A stretch of 64,000 nt of DNA from Shimia sagamensis (GCF_900182745.1 NZ_FXTY01000001.1:62001-126000), one strand, 5' to 3'; counted from the stretch's first letter, positions 27,998-37,021 are shown. Numbers and translations are program-made. Notes: generated by a model not told the origin, from the letters alone.

Positions 27998-30448
27998 TCA
28001 TGCCTGCAGTCTTTCATTTTTGGGATCCCACATCGGCTGGTCTTCTTGCACAACAGCGCGGACCCTTTGCCCATAGATTTCCACCTCGAGCTCTGTTCCC
28101 GGCACCGCCAGCTCGGCCGCCACCATGCCCAGCGCTATGGAGGCGTTAACGCGATAGCCCCAACCGCCTGATGTGGTTTCGCCCACGATCTCGTTTCCAT
28201 GCCAGATACACGACATATAGGGCGCATCCGCGTCACCTGCGTCGACCTTCAGAGTGACAAAAGACTTCTTCACACCCTGTTGTTTTTCACTCTGGATAGC
28301 AGCCTTGCCCGGGAAGTCTTGCGGCTTGTCCAGTTTGACAAAACGCTCCAACCCGCCTTCGAGCAGGGAGTAGTCGCTCGAAAGATCTCCTTTCCACGCG
28401 CGATAGCCCTTTTCGAGGCGCAGGGAGTTCAGGGCATACATGCCAAACGGCGTCGCGCCAGCATCACATACGGCGTCATATATCAGTGGCATATCGGCGT
28501 TTAACGCGTGGATTTCCCAGCCCAACTCGCCAGCAAAAGACACCCGCACCAACATGGCATCGCGCCCTGCAACATTCGCCGGTTGATGGGTCAGCCAACC
28601 AAGGTTTAAATCACCGTCCGTCAATCCGGAGAGAACGTTACGCGACTTGGGACCCGTTACAATCAATGTGGATTGTTCACGGGTGACATCCCGGAACGTC
28701 ACACCGTCGGGCAGGTTGTTCCGAAGAAGTTCCCCGTCGTGCCATTGCGCGGTCGCCGCCGTTATCAACGAGAAACAATCCTCATCAAAGCGCTGCACCG
28801 ACATCTCCGTCAGGATGCGCCCGCGTGCGTCAGCAAAATACGCCAGGTTCATGCGGCCCACTTTGGGCAGCGCTCCTGTGATCATGCCGCGCAGCCATTC
28901 AGCCGCACCCTCGCCTTTCACATCAAACCGCGAAAATCCCGGCAGGTCGAGAACGCCACAATGGTCGCGCACCGCCTCACATTCTTCTTTTACCCGTTGT
29001 TCCCAAGGCCCAGAACGACCCCAAGTGTGGGTGGCAGCGAGCGACGTGTCATCGCCGTCTTTGGCAAACCAGTTCGCCCGCTCCCAGCCATTATAGGCCC
29101 CCATAACGCCACCAGTTGCGACAACCCGGTCATGGACGGGGGAGAGCTTCTTGTCCCGGGCGGCGGGCCATTCGTGATGCGGGAAATGCATGGCGTATTC
29201 GTTTCCGTAAACCTCCATGCCTTTTTTCACGCAGTAATCATGATCGGTGTAATCGGTGTAGCGGCGCGGATCGACAGCCCACATGTCCCATTCGGTGTGG
29301 CCATCCACGATCCATTCGGCAAGCACTTTGCCCGCGCCGCCACCTTGGGCGATGCCAAAGGTGAAGACACAGTTTTCAAAGGCATTTTCGACACCGGGCA
29401 TCGGACCGATGAGCGGCAGACCATCCGGCGCATACGGGATTGGGCCGTTGATGACACGGCTAATGCCGGAGGTGGCCATCAGCGGCACACGTTCCATTGC
29501 ATCGGTCACAATATCCTCGATCCGGTCGAGATCATCCGACCAGAGCTGGAACGAGAAATCATCGGGCATCGGGTCGGCATCCGTTTCCCAATGCGCCTTA
29601 CAGTTTGGCTCATAAGGGCCGAGGTTGTAGCCGTGTTTCTCCTGACGCAGATAATAAGAGATATCAACGTCCCGCAGCAGGGGAAGTTTCTTGCCAGCGT
29701 TTGCCTTGGACCAGTCCTCAACCTCTGGGATTTCTTCGGTCAGCAAGTATTGGTGGCTCATCACCATCATTGGCACCGTGCGCCCGCCATAAGGCTTGAA
29801 CCACTCACCCACCCGCTGTGCATAATACCCGGCAGCGTTGACCACATAATCACAGGCGATGTCACCTTTGTCAGTGTGCACAATCCAGGTTTTGTCCGCC
29901 TGCTGCGTCACGCCGGTCGCCGGACAGAAACGCAGGATTTTTGCGCCCATGTCGCGCGCACCTTTGGCAAGTGCCTGGGTCAACTGTGCCGGGTCGATGT
30001 CGCCATCGGTGGGGTCATACAGCACCGCTTCGAGATCATGGGTTTCAAGGAAGGGATAGCGCTCTTTGGTTTCCTCCGGCGTCCAAAGTTCCATGGGAAT
30101 GCCTTGGTAGCGGCCCATCGACATGGCCCGTTCAAACTCCTGCACACGCTCTTTAGAATGGGCGAGGCGGATGGAGCCCGATTGGTGATACCCCATTGGG
30201 TAGTCCACCTCCTCCCCAAGCCGTGCATAAAGTTCGGTGGAGTAGCGCTGCATGTTCATGATCGCCCAAGAGGTGGAAAAGGTGGGCACATTTCCGGCCG
30301 CATGCCAGGTGGAACCTGCGGTCAGTTCATTCTTTTCCAGCAAGACACAATCGGTCCAACCTTTCTTGGCCAGATGATACAGACTGGAGGTGCCCACAAC
30401 ACCGCCGCCAATGATGACCACACGGGCCTTGCTTGGAAAATCAGACAT
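27998..30448 (-). CDS. Dimethylglycine-dehydrogenase-like FAD enzyme with GcvT domain
   Basis: The second 816-residue paralogue, of the same length and design: FAD motif VIIGGGVVG, then LTAGSTWHAAGN with His49 as the probable covalent FAD site, a DAO domain, and a C-terminal GcvT fold. Its sequence follows mammalian dimethylglycine dehydrogenase, for example STWHAAG, HQSGSIRLA, DGDIDPAQLTQALAKGAR and AYYAQRVGEW-like YYAQRVGEW. It should oxidise dimethylglycine to sarcosine, and the neighbouring enzyme would then take sarcosine to glycine. ATG 30448 is preferred over ATG 30454 because GGGAG lies six bases before it. Between the two enzyme genes is a 62-base gap. Confidence 0.87.
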   Translation of the reverse strand: MSDFPSKARVVIIGGGVVGTSSLYHLAKKGWTDCVLLEKNELTAGSTWHAAGNVPTFSTSWAIMNMQRYSTELYARLGEEVDYPMGYHQSGSIRLAHSKERVQEFERAMSMGRYQGIPMELWTPEETKERYPFLETHDLEAVLYDPTDGDIDPAQLTQALAKGARDMGAKILRFCPATGVTQQADKTWIVHTDKGDIACDYVVNAAGYYAQRVGEWFKPYGGRTVPMMVMSHQYLLTEEIPEVEDWSKANAGKKLPLLRDVDISYYLRQEKHGYNLGPYEPNCKAHWETDADPMPDDFSFQLWSDDLDRIEDIVTDAMERVPLMATSGISRVINGPIPYAPDGLPLIGPMPGVENAFENCVFTFGIAQGGGAGKVLAEWIVDGHTEWDMWAVDPRRYTDYTDHDYCVKKGMEVYGNEYAMHFPHHEWPAARDKKLSPVHDRVVATGGVMGAYNGWERANWFAKDGDDTSLAATHTWGRSGPWEQRVKEECEAVRDHCGVLDLPGFSRFDVKGEGAAEWLRGMITGALPKVGRMNLAYFADARGRILTEMSVQRFDEDCFSLITAATAQWHDGELLRNNLPDGVTFRDVTREQSTLIVTGPKSRNVLSGLTDGDLNLGWLTHQPANVAGRDAMLVRVSFAGELGWEIHALNADMPLIYDAVCDAGATPFGMYALNSLRLEKGYRAWKGDLSSDYSLLEGGLERFVKLDKPQDFPGKAAIQSEKQQGVKKSFVTLKVDAGDADAPYMSCIWHGNEIVGETTSGGWGYRVNASIALGMVAAELAVPGTELEVEIYGQRVRAVVQEDQPMWDPKNERLQA

Positions 30449-30459
30449 GACCATCTCCC

Positions 30460-31083
30460 TCAGTCAAAGACAAGTTTTGCTGCCAAGCCGCCAAAGATGA
30501 CGGCAGCGATTTTGTTTAGAATGCCGGTGGCTTGTTTGAGTTTTGCCCCTACGATTCCAGCGGATAGGCCAATCATCGACACCACCAGAAAGCCACCAGA
30601 GGCAAACATCACACCGAGGATCACAATCTGCTGCCAGATCGGACCTGCACTAGGCGTGGTGAACTGCGGAAGGAAGGCGAGGATAAAGAGGATGATTTTC
30701 GGATTGAGGATGTTGGTCAAAAACCCGCGCCGCACCGCGCGCAATATATTGGAGCGGCCCTCGACGTCCTCCTCAACCGGTTTGGCGGTCCAAGACTGAT
30801 ACGCCAGCACCACCAGGTAGGCGGCGCCTGCGTAGCGGATCACCAAGAGCGCGGTGGGCGACGCGGCAATCAGCACCGCCAGTCCGGCGGCGGCCAGTGT
30901 GATGTGCACAACCAAGCCCAACGTCACGCCCACAGTGGCGGCAAAGCCCGCCTTAGGGCCGCCTGCAATCCCGCTCGCGATGGTGAACATCATATCCGCC
31001 CCGGGGGTGAGATACATGACCAGTGAAGCGGCCATAAACGCCCAGAGCGTGACGCTGTCCATAAGTGCAAATGTTTCCAGCAT
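30460..31083 (-). CDS. LysE family amino-acid exporter
   Basis: An inner-membrane exporter of the LysE/RhtB family with 207 residues and about six helices. The N-terminal MYLTPGADMMFTIASGIAGG is the family signature. In this position, between the GFA gene and the dehydrogenases, it may remove excess methylated glycine, sarcosine or another product, but the substrate is not visible from sequence. It is 11 bases upstream of the DMGDH-like gene and 2 bases after the GFA stop. Confidence 0.82.
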   Translation of the reverse strand: MLETFALMDSVTLWAFMAASLVMYLTPGADMMFTIASGIAGGPKAGFAATVGVTLGLVVHITLAAAGLAVLIAASPTALLVIRYAGAAYLVVLAYQSWTAKPVEEDVEGRSNILRAVRRGFLTNILNPKIILFILAFLPQFTTPSAGPIWQQIVILGVMFASGGFLVVSMIGLSAGIVGAKLKQATGILNKIAAVIFGGLAAKLVFD

Positions 31084-31085
31084 GA

Positions 31086-31457
31086 TCAGTCCTTTTGCGG
31101 CACTCCGTCCGCAAGTGCGTAGTAGTCGCCTTTGTCTCGGACAAAGATGTGTTTGGTCAGTTCCAGACCGGTTGGGCCGTCCACGGCGCCAAGGGCAAAA
31201 CTGATTGTGTCTTCGTCATGGGCTTTCCAAAACAAGTAGGAGCCGCAGCGCTGGCAGCTGCCGCGTTTGGCGGTTTGGCTGGCCTCAAACCAAAGCACAT
31301 CGCCGGTGATGGTCAGATCATTGTCGGCGACATAGGCCGACGACCAAATGCCGCCGGATTGCTTGCGACACTGGCCGCAATGGCACATGGAAGCGCCTTG
31401 CGGTTCAGCCTCGGTTTCAAATGTGATGTCGCCACAGAGGCAAGATCCCTTCAGCAT
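31086..31457 (-). CDS. GFA family zinc protein
   Basis: A 123-residue GFA/CENP-V-fold protein. The zinc cysteines Cys6 and Cys8 (GSCLCG), Cys25, Cys27 and Cys30 (MCHCGQC) and Cys68 and Cys71 (SCQRC) are present, and the family is known as glutathione-dependent formaldehyde-activating, although that activity is disputed. Formaldehyde is a likely by-product when folate is short during N-demethylation, so a link to the downstream dehydrogenases is plausible but inferred. It lies second in the operon, 10 bases after the regulator stop. Confidence 0.87.
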   Translation of the reverse strand: MLKGSCLCGDITFETEAEPQGASMCHCGQCRKQSGGIWSSAYVADNDLTITGDVLWFEASQTAKRGSCQRCGSYLFWKAHDEDTISFALGAVDGPTGLELTKHIFVRDKGDYYALADGVPQKD

Positions 31458-31467
31458 TGTATTGTCC

Positions 31468-32040
31468 TTAATACACCGGTGGTGCGATCACCCAGATCGC
31501 CACGCAAGCTTCGTCATGGGGATTGGCCCAGTGGTACTCTTCTCCCCGGATGCGGAAGCTGTCACCGGGTCCAACAGAGAATGCCTGCCCCCCAATGCAC
31601 AGCTCTAACCGGCCAGAGATGATGTACCCCACCTCCTGCGTTGGACGCGTGGCGGCATCTTGCATTGTCGAGCGCGGGGCAAAGGTGGAGTGCACCATTT
31701 CAAAATCATCGGTCAGATCCGGGGAGAGCAGTTCTTCGACCAACCCCTCCTCGCTGCCACCCATCGGACGACGAGCACCTGCGCGGACAACGTAGCCTTG
31801 CTCATGGGCCGGGGCAGAAGACTGGCCAAACAGCATCGACATTGGCACGCCAAGCACTTTTGCAATCTGGCGCAAGTCGGAAATGGTGGGCTCGGATTTG
31901 TCGCGTTCCACTTGGCTGAGCCAACCTACGGATCGGTCCAAAGCCTCCGCCATATCCGTCAGCGTCAAGCCGCGCGCCTTGCGAAGAGCACGCAAATCCG
32001 CCCCCAGCGTTTGCAAATCTTGTGGCACGTTGTGCAGCAT
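31468..32040 (-). CDS. XRE-cupin transcriptional regulator
   Basis: A 190-residue two-domain regulator. Residues about 12-66 form a helix-turn-helix (LRKARGLTLTDMAEALDRSVGWLSQVERDKSEPTISDLRQIAKVLG) and residues about 105-188 form a cupin barrel (EVGYIISGRLELCIGGQAF, GDSFRIRGEEYHWANP) that may bind the effector. It is first in the minus-strand operon with the GFA, LysE and dehydrogenase genes. The GTGAAATT-type inverted repeats just upstream are candidates for its own operator; the effector may be a methylated glycine. Confidence 0.9.
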   Translation of the reverse strand: MLHNVPQDLQTLGADLRALRKARGLTLTDMAEALDRSVGWLSQVERDKSEPTISDLRQIAKVLGVPMSMLFGQSSAPAHEQGYVVRAGARRPMGGSEEGLVEELLSPDLTDDFEMVHSTFAPRSTMQDAATRPTQEVGYIISGRLELCIGGQAFSVGPGDSFRIRGEEYHWANPHDEACVAIWVIAPPVY

Positions 32041-32058
32041 GTGGTGCGAATCCCGATT

Positions 32059-32123
32059 GTGAAATTTTTCCCTCGAATTTCACGCTGCACCAGTTTCGTG
32101 AAATTTCAAAACGTTTTTTCACG
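32059..32123. promoter_or_regulatory. Two GTGAAA/TTTCAC inverted repeats in the xre-dnaE2 intergenic region
   Basis: First repeat: GTGAAATT (32059-32066) and AATTTCAC (32076-32083), centres 17 bases apart. Second: CGTGAAA (32097-32103) and TTTCACG (32117-32123), centres 20 bases apart. Both lie between the start of the XRE-cupin gene and the divergent dnaE2. I read them as candidate operator sites for the XRE-cupin protein; this is inference from position and symmetry. Confidence 0.5.
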
Positions 32124-32153
32124 CATCCAAAATTTTCCCCAGACTCCCAAAGA

Positions 32154-32168
32154 GAACAAAACGTGAAT
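32154..32168 (+). promoter_or_regulatory. Near-consensus LexA box before dnaE2
   Basis: GAAC (32154-32157), seven bases, then GAAT (32165-32168). The alphaproteobacterial LexA box is the direct repeat GTTC-N7-GTTC, which on this strand is GAAC-N7-GAAC, so there is one mismatch. It lies 15 bases before ATG 32184 of dnaE2, which is SOS-induced in related bacteria. Confidence 0.5.
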
Positions 32169-32183
32169 ATAATGATGATTCTT

Positions 32184-35105
32184 ATGATTGCCGAGCTTTG
32201 CATCACGTCGAACTTCACGTTTCTCACCGGGGTCTCCCATCCGGAGGAGTACATACGCCGTGCCGCCATGGCCGGGTTGGAGGCCATTGCCATTGCTGAT
32301 GTGAACAGTGTGGCGGGCATTGTGCGCAGTCATACCGAAGCGCGTGAAATTGCCCGTAAAGTACGCGAACGGCGCAACTTCGATCATGCAACAGGCCTAA
32401 TTGGGCCGCCCTGCCCCGACCATATTCCACCGCCTGAGAGCGCACCAATCTATGCCACCCCACGCTTGATGCCGGCGACCCGGCTGGAATTTAGCGATGC
32501 ACCCCCCATCACTGCGCTGCCGGAAAACCGCCAAGGCTGGGGCAACCTGTGCCGGCTGCTGTCCAAAGGGCGCCTGCGGGCCGAAAAAGGCAGCTGCATC
32601 CTGCATCTGGGTGATTTGTTGGAGTTTGGCGCCGGGTTACAGCTGATCCTGCATCCCTATCCGCACACGCACCGCAAGCCACGCGGCGCGTGTGACTGGG
32701 CCAAACATGCGCCCCAGCTGACGCGCCGCTTTGCCGGGCGGCTGCAACTGGCACTGGCGCCAGGGTATGACGGCGAAGACGCCACCCGCTTTGCCACCCG
32801 TGCGCAACAAGCGGCGCAGTTGGGGCTGCCGCTAGTCGCGACAACCATGCCTGTGATGCACCACGGCGGGCGGCGGCGCTTGGCGGATGTGGTCACCGCA
32901 GTCCGGCAAGGCTGTCGTGTGGACAGCCTCGGCGCGGAGGCGCAGACCAATGGTGAGCGGCGGTTGCGCAGTGTCGCTGAAATGCGCCGCCTGTTTACGG
33001 GCCATGAGACGGCGCTTGAGCGCACGGCATGGCTGATGCAGCGCTGCACGTTTTCGCTGGATGAATTGCGCTACGAATATCCGAGCGAGGTGGCGCAGGG
33101 CAAATCCCCCACGGATCGGCTGCACCGGCTGACCTATGAAGGGCTGCGCTGGCGCTATCCCCATGGGGCGCCGGAGAAAGTGCGCGGCATGCTGGAACAC
33201 GAGCTCTCGCTGATCGGGAAGCTCAAATATGAGCCCTACTTCCTGACCGTGCGCGATGTGGTGCATTTTGCCCGCTCTCGCGACATCCTCTGCCAAGGGC
33301 GTGGAAGTGCCGCAAATTCAGTGGTTTGTTTCTGTCTGGGCGTGACGTCTGTGTCCCCGGAAATCGGCACCATGGTGTTTGAACGGTTCGTGAGTGAGGC
33401 GCGGGATGAGCCGCCCGATATTGACGTGGATTTTGAGCATGAACGCCGCGAAGAGGTGATCCAGCACATCTATGAACGCTATGGGCGCCACCGCGCGGGG
33501 CTGTGCGCCACTGTGGTGCACTATCGCGGCAAACGTGCAATCCGCGAAGTGGGGCGGGCCATGGGGCTGACGGAGGACACCATCTCCGCGCTGTCGTCGC
33601 AGCTTTGGGGGTTCTTCTCCACGGATGCGGTGCAGGACGAACGCATGCGTGAGATTGGTCTCGATCCCAATGACCGACGATTGGCGCAGACCATGGCGCT
33701 GGTGCAAGAGATCATCGGCTTCCCGCGCCACCTGTCGCAACACGTGGGTGGCTTCATCATGACCGAAGGGCGGCTTGATGAACTGGTGCCCATCGAGAAC
33801 GCCAGCATGGAGGATCGTACGGTCATTTGTTGGGACAAAGATGACATCGAAAGCCTCGGAATTTTGAAGGTGGATGTGCTGAGCCTTGGCATGCTGACCT
33901 GCATCCGCAAGGGCTTTGACATGCTCAAGCGCCACCACGGGATGGACCTCGCCCTATCCACAATTCCGCCAGAAGATTCAGCAGTTTATGACATGCTGTG
34001 TAAGGCAGACAGCATTGGCGTATTTCAGGTCGAAAGCCGGGCGCAGATGAACTTTCTGCCACGTATGAAGCCGCGCAATTTCTATGATCTGGTGATCGAA
34101 GTGGCGATCATCCGCCCTGGCACCATTCAGGGCGACATGGTGCATCCCTACATCCGACGGCGCAATGGCGAGGAAACCGTGACCTTCCCGTCTGACGCCT
34201 TGGGGGAAGTGTTGGGCAAGACGCTGGGTGTGCCGCTGTTTCAGGAACAGGCGATGCAAATCGCCATCATTGGCGCGGGGTTCACACCGGAGGAAGCCGA
34301 CCGGCTCAGGCGCTCTTTGGCGACCTTCAAGAAGCACGGCAATGTCAGCGAATTCCGCGAGCGTTTCATGCGCGGGATGAAGAAAAACAACTATGACGAA
34401 GACTTCGCCGCGCGCTGTTTTTCGCAAATTGAGGGCTTTGGGTCTTATGGATTTCCAGAGAGTCACGCGGCCTCTTTTGCACTGTTGGTCTATGCCTCCG
34501 CCTGGATCAAATGCCACCATCCAGGCATCTTTGCCTGCGCACTTCTCAACAGCCAACCCATGGGATTTTATGCGCCTGCCCAGATAGTTAGAGACGCACG
34601 AGAGCATGGGGTGGAGGTCCGCCCGGTGGATATCAACGAGAGTTTTTGGGACAATGTGATGGAGCCGGACGGGCGGGGCGGCTTGGCGCTGCGGCTGGGG
34701 TTTCGGCAGGTGCGGCGGCTGCGGGAAGAGGACGCAAGCTGGATCACGGCGGCGCGGGGCAATGGCTATCAAACAGTCGAAGATGTCTGGCGCCGCGCAG
34801 GCATTGATCCGCATGTGTTGACACGGTTGGCAGAGGCGGATGCCTTTGCCTCATTGGGGCTGAAGCGGCGGGAGGCGCTGTGGGAGGCCAAGGCGATCAC
34901 AGCGGACAAGCCATTGCCTTTGTTTGCAGGGGACATGGACGGCGAAGGCATTCTGGAACCTGCGGCGATGCTGCCGGAAATGTCCATGGGAGAACAAGTG
35001 GTTGAGGACTATGTGGCGATGCGGCTGACCCTGCGCAAACACCCTGTGGCGCTGCTGCGGCACATCCTGACACCGGGGGAGCCGAACCAGGGATTAACGG
35101 AATAA
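32184..35105 (+). CDS. dnaE2: Error-prone DNA polymerase DnaE2, C-terminally short
   Basis: A C-family translesion polymerase of 973 residues. It has the degenerate N-terminal PHP region (AELCITSNFTFLTGVSHPEEY, with Cys where many have His), the palm with catalytic PPDIDVDF and a further acidic LKVDVLSLG, and the fingers RRSLATFKKHG and YGFPESHAASFALL. The usual protein runs to about 1,050-1,180 residues and ends in an OB-fold; here the sequence stops at the HPVALLRHI segment, just where that domain should begin. No imuA or imuB is adjacent. ATG 32184 matches the family start; GTG 32163 and ATG 32172 are alternatives. Confidence 0.88.
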   Translation: MIAELCITSNFTFLTGVSHPEEYIRRAAMAGLEAIAIADVNSVAGIVRSHTEAREIARKVRERRNFDHATGLIGPPCPDHIPPPESAPIYATPRLMPATRLEFSDAPPITALPENRQGWGNLCRLLSKGRLRAEKGSCILHLGDLLEFGAGLQLILHPYPHTHRKPRGACDWAKHAPQLTRRFAGRLQLALAPGYDGEDATRFATRAQQAAQLGLPLVATTMPVMHHGGRRRLADVVTAVRQGCRVDSLGAEAQTNGERRLRSVAEMRRLFTGHETALERTAWLMQRCTFSLDELRYEYPSEVAQGKSPTDRLHRLTYEGLRWRYPHGAPEKVRGMLEHELSLIGKLKYEPYFLTVRDVVHFARSRDILCQGRGSAANSVVCFCLGVTSVSPEIGTMVFERFVSEARDEPPDIDVDFEHERREEVIQHIYERYGRHRAGLCATVVHYRGKRAIREVGRAMGLTEDTISALSSQLWGFFSTDAVQDERMREIGLDPNDRRLAQTMALVQEIIGFPRHLSQHVGGFIMTEGRLDELVPIENASMEDRTVICWDKDDIESLGILKVDVLSLGMLTCIRKGFDMLKRHHGMDLALSTIPPEDSAVYDMLCKADSIGVFQVESRAQMNFLPRMKPRNFYDLVIEVAIIRPGTIQGDMVHPYIRRRNGEETVTFPSDALGEVLGKTLGVPLFQEQAMQIAIIGAGFTPEEADRLRRSLATFKKHGNVSEFRERFMRGMKKNNYDEDFAARCFSQIEGFGSYGFPESHAASFALLVYASAWIKCHHPGIFACALLNSQPMGFYAPAQIVRDAREHGVEVRPVDINESFWDNVMEPDGRGGLALRLGFRQVRRLREEDASWITAARGNGYQTVEDVWRRAGIDPHVLTRLAEADAFASLGLKRREALWEAKAITADKPLPLFAGDMDGEGILEPAAMLPEMSMGEQVVEDYVAMRLTLRKHPVALLRHILTPGEPNQGLTE

Positions 35106-35122
35106 AGTACCGCCCAAAATCC

Positions 35123-35144
35123 CGTCGGTATAACGTCGGTATAA
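35123..35144. repeat. 11-base tandem duplication after dnaE2
   Basis: CGTCGGTATAA occurs twice in a row, at 35123-35133 and 35134-35144, in the 92-base gap between dnaE2 and the phosphotransferase gene. No coding sense; it looks like a replication slippage product. Confidence 0.8.
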
Positions 35145-35197
35145 CGACTGTTTTGCGGAGGTGCGTATTTGCGCTGATTTGGGTAAACGCACCGCGC

Positions 35198-35911
35198 TTA
35201 AGCGTTGCGCAACCGTTCGGCCATATCGCGCGCATAGGACGGCTCCCGCGCCCAACTGCACGCCACTTCCCACGCCAAATGCGCACGGGTCTCGGCGCGG
35301 GATTTTGGTGCATGCGGCGCGGTGTCAAACAGCGGCAAATCCACACGACACTCGTCCCAATCAAGAAATGCAAAGCGACCGTCCGAAAGCTGCAGCACAT
35401 TGCCCGGTGCCAGGTCGCCATGCACAACACAGGTGGGTGTGTCAGGCAGCGCCTGCCAAGCCGCGCGACACAGCGCAACCACATCAGGTGGCATTTGTGT
35501 GAGGTCCACATCGCCACCACACTCTTGCGAAAGCAACACGGTTGAGGACAGGAACCCCGGTCGCTGCTGCCAATCTTGAGTTTGGGCATGAAAGTTGAAC
35601 AGCAAAGCGGCGACTTCAGCGAGAGCTTCACGCGGGACGAACTCGCCTTCGACAAAGGTTTCACAGGTCCAGCCCGTCTCTGACAACCAACCGTTTGCGC
35701 TGCGCATCATCTGTGGCACCACAAACCCACAGCGCCGCGCCACCGCTTGCACCGGCGCAAGCCAATTGAGCGCTGCTTCACCACGGGTGGTAGATTTGAA
35801 CACCAAATCCCGCGGCAAACCACGGGTGCGCCAGACTTGATTGCGATGGCCGCCAGAGAGCGGTTCCAATGGGCAGCAAAGGTCCCAAAGATGGATTGGC
35901 GGCTGCGTCAC
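35198..35911 (-). CDS. Aminoglycoside phosphotransferase-like (APH family) kinase
   Basis: A 237-residue small-molecule kinase of the APH/choline-kinase superfamily. The catalytic loop is VVHGDLAPGN (Asp166, Asn171) and the metal-binding aspartate is in AFLDWDECR (Asp184). The N-terminal lobe is short, with a weak GGHRNQVWR glycine loop. The substrate is not known; despite the name, most such chromosomal proteins are not resistance enzymes. It begins 9 bases after the stop of the methyltransferase gene on the same strand, so the two are probably co-transcribed. Confidence 0.8.
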   Translation of the reverse strand: MTQPPIHLWDLCCPLEPLSGGHRNQVWRTRGLPRDLVFKSTTRGEAALNWLAPVQAVARRCGFVVPQMMRSANGWLSETGWTCETFVEGEFVPREALAEVAALLFNFHAQTQDWQQRPGFLSSTVLLSQECGGDVDLTQMPPDVVALCRAAWQALPDTPTCVVHGDLAPGNVLQLSDGRFAFLDWDECRVDLPLFDTAPHAPKSRAETRAHLAWEVACSWAREPSYARDMAERLRNA

Positions 35912-35920
35912 GGCGCCCCC

Positions 35921-37021
35921 TTATGGCACCTCACAGGTAAAGAGGCGCACAGTCAAACCACCATGCGCCACCGTGGCAAATGGGGTCTCAAGCGGCAAAT
36001 TGGTGGCTTTGGCCAAACCGGCGTCTGTGGTGATTATGCCAACTTTCCAACCGGAAAAATGTGTGGAGAGGGCTTTACCCAAGCTGGCATGCAGCGCAAA
36101 CAACCCCTTTTTGTCACCAAGACGCGCACCATAGGGTGGGTTCACAATCACAATGCCAGGCGGGCCATCCGGGGGGGTGATCTCACCCACGCTTTTTTGT
36201 TCAAAACTGCAGACGTCCGCCACACCAGCGCGGTCCGCATTCTCCACCGACATCCGGATGGCACCGGCGTCTTTGTCCGAGCCATAAAATCGGTTTGTCG
36301 GAACCAGTGTGCCTGAGACCTTCAGCCCGGCATAGGCCTCGGCATCAAAACTGGCCAACTGTTCAAAAGCAAACCTGCGGCTGCGCCCTGGCAGAAGACC
36401 AGAGGCCATCTCGGCAGCTTCAATCACAAACGTACCCGAGCCACACATTGGGTCATACACCGTCTGGCTGCCATCAAAGCCCATCTGACGCAGGAACATC
36501 GCCGCCATGTTTTCCCGCATCGGTGCTTTGGACACGGCGGGTTTATGGCCACGTTTGTGCAGGCTTTCGCCCGAGGTATCGAGCGAGAAGGTCAGCATGT
36601 TGTTGTCGATGCGCACCTTGAGCACCACCTCAGCCTCATTGGAAATCGGCACGCCCACGGCAGCAACCAGACCTTTTTCAATGCGTTCTTTGGCCGCCCC
36701 GGCGTGGTAGATCTTGGACTTTTGCGTCACCACCTCCACCTTCACCGGCACATCAGACCGCAGGTAAGGCGTCCAGGACATCTCGCCAATTTGCTTCTCC
36801 AACAGATTGAGATGCATACATTGGAAATTGCCGATCCGCGCCAGCACCCGCACCGCCCCACGCAGACACAGGTTGGCACGCCAGACATCCTGCCAATTGC
36901 CACGAAAGCGCACGCCACCGGGCATCATCTTGGGCTTCTTGAAACCCGCCTCGGCGATCTCTGCCGCCAGAGGCTTTTCCAACCCCGGGGCGGTGACAAC
37001 AAAAATCTCAAACTTGCGCAT
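35921..37021 (-). CDS. THUMP-domain class I RNA methyltransferase (RlmL-like)
   Basis: A 366-residue SAM-dependent N2-guanine-type RNA methyltransferase. The N-terminal part has a ferredoxin-like plus THUMP domain (about 1-160), and the catalytic part has DPMCGSGTFVIEA (motif I, Asp190) and NPPYGARL (motif IV, residues 294-297). It corresponds to the N-terminal half of E. coli RlmKL, so a 23S rRNA m2G activity is likely but the target site is inferred. ATG 37021 is chosen because GGAGAG precedes it. It lies upstream of the APH-like kinase. Confidence 0.88.
   Translation of the reverse strand: MRKFEIFVVTAPGLEKPLAAEIAEAGFKKPKMMPGGVRFRGNWQDVWRANLCLRGAVRVLARIGNFQCMHLNLLEKQIGEMSWTPYLRSDVPVKVEVVTQKSKIYHAGAAKERIEKGLVAAVGVPISNEAEVVLKVRIDNNMLTFSLDTSGESLHKRGHKPAVSKAPMRENMAAMFLRQMGFDGSQTVYDPMCGSGTFVIEAAEMASGLLPGRSRRFAFEQLASFDAEAYAGLKVSGTLVPTNRFYGSDKDAGAIRMSVENADRAGVADVCSFEQKSVGEITPPDGPPGIVIVNPPYGARLGDKKGLFALHASLGKALSTHFSGWKVGIITTDAGLAKATNLPLETPFATVAHGGLTVRLFTCEVP

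Noticed and set aside
28673-30799. 708-codon open frame antisense to the DMGDH-like gene
   Set aside because: It mirrors the codon bias of the real gene on the other strand and its protein has no family motifs; the sense frame has clear FAD and GcvT domains.
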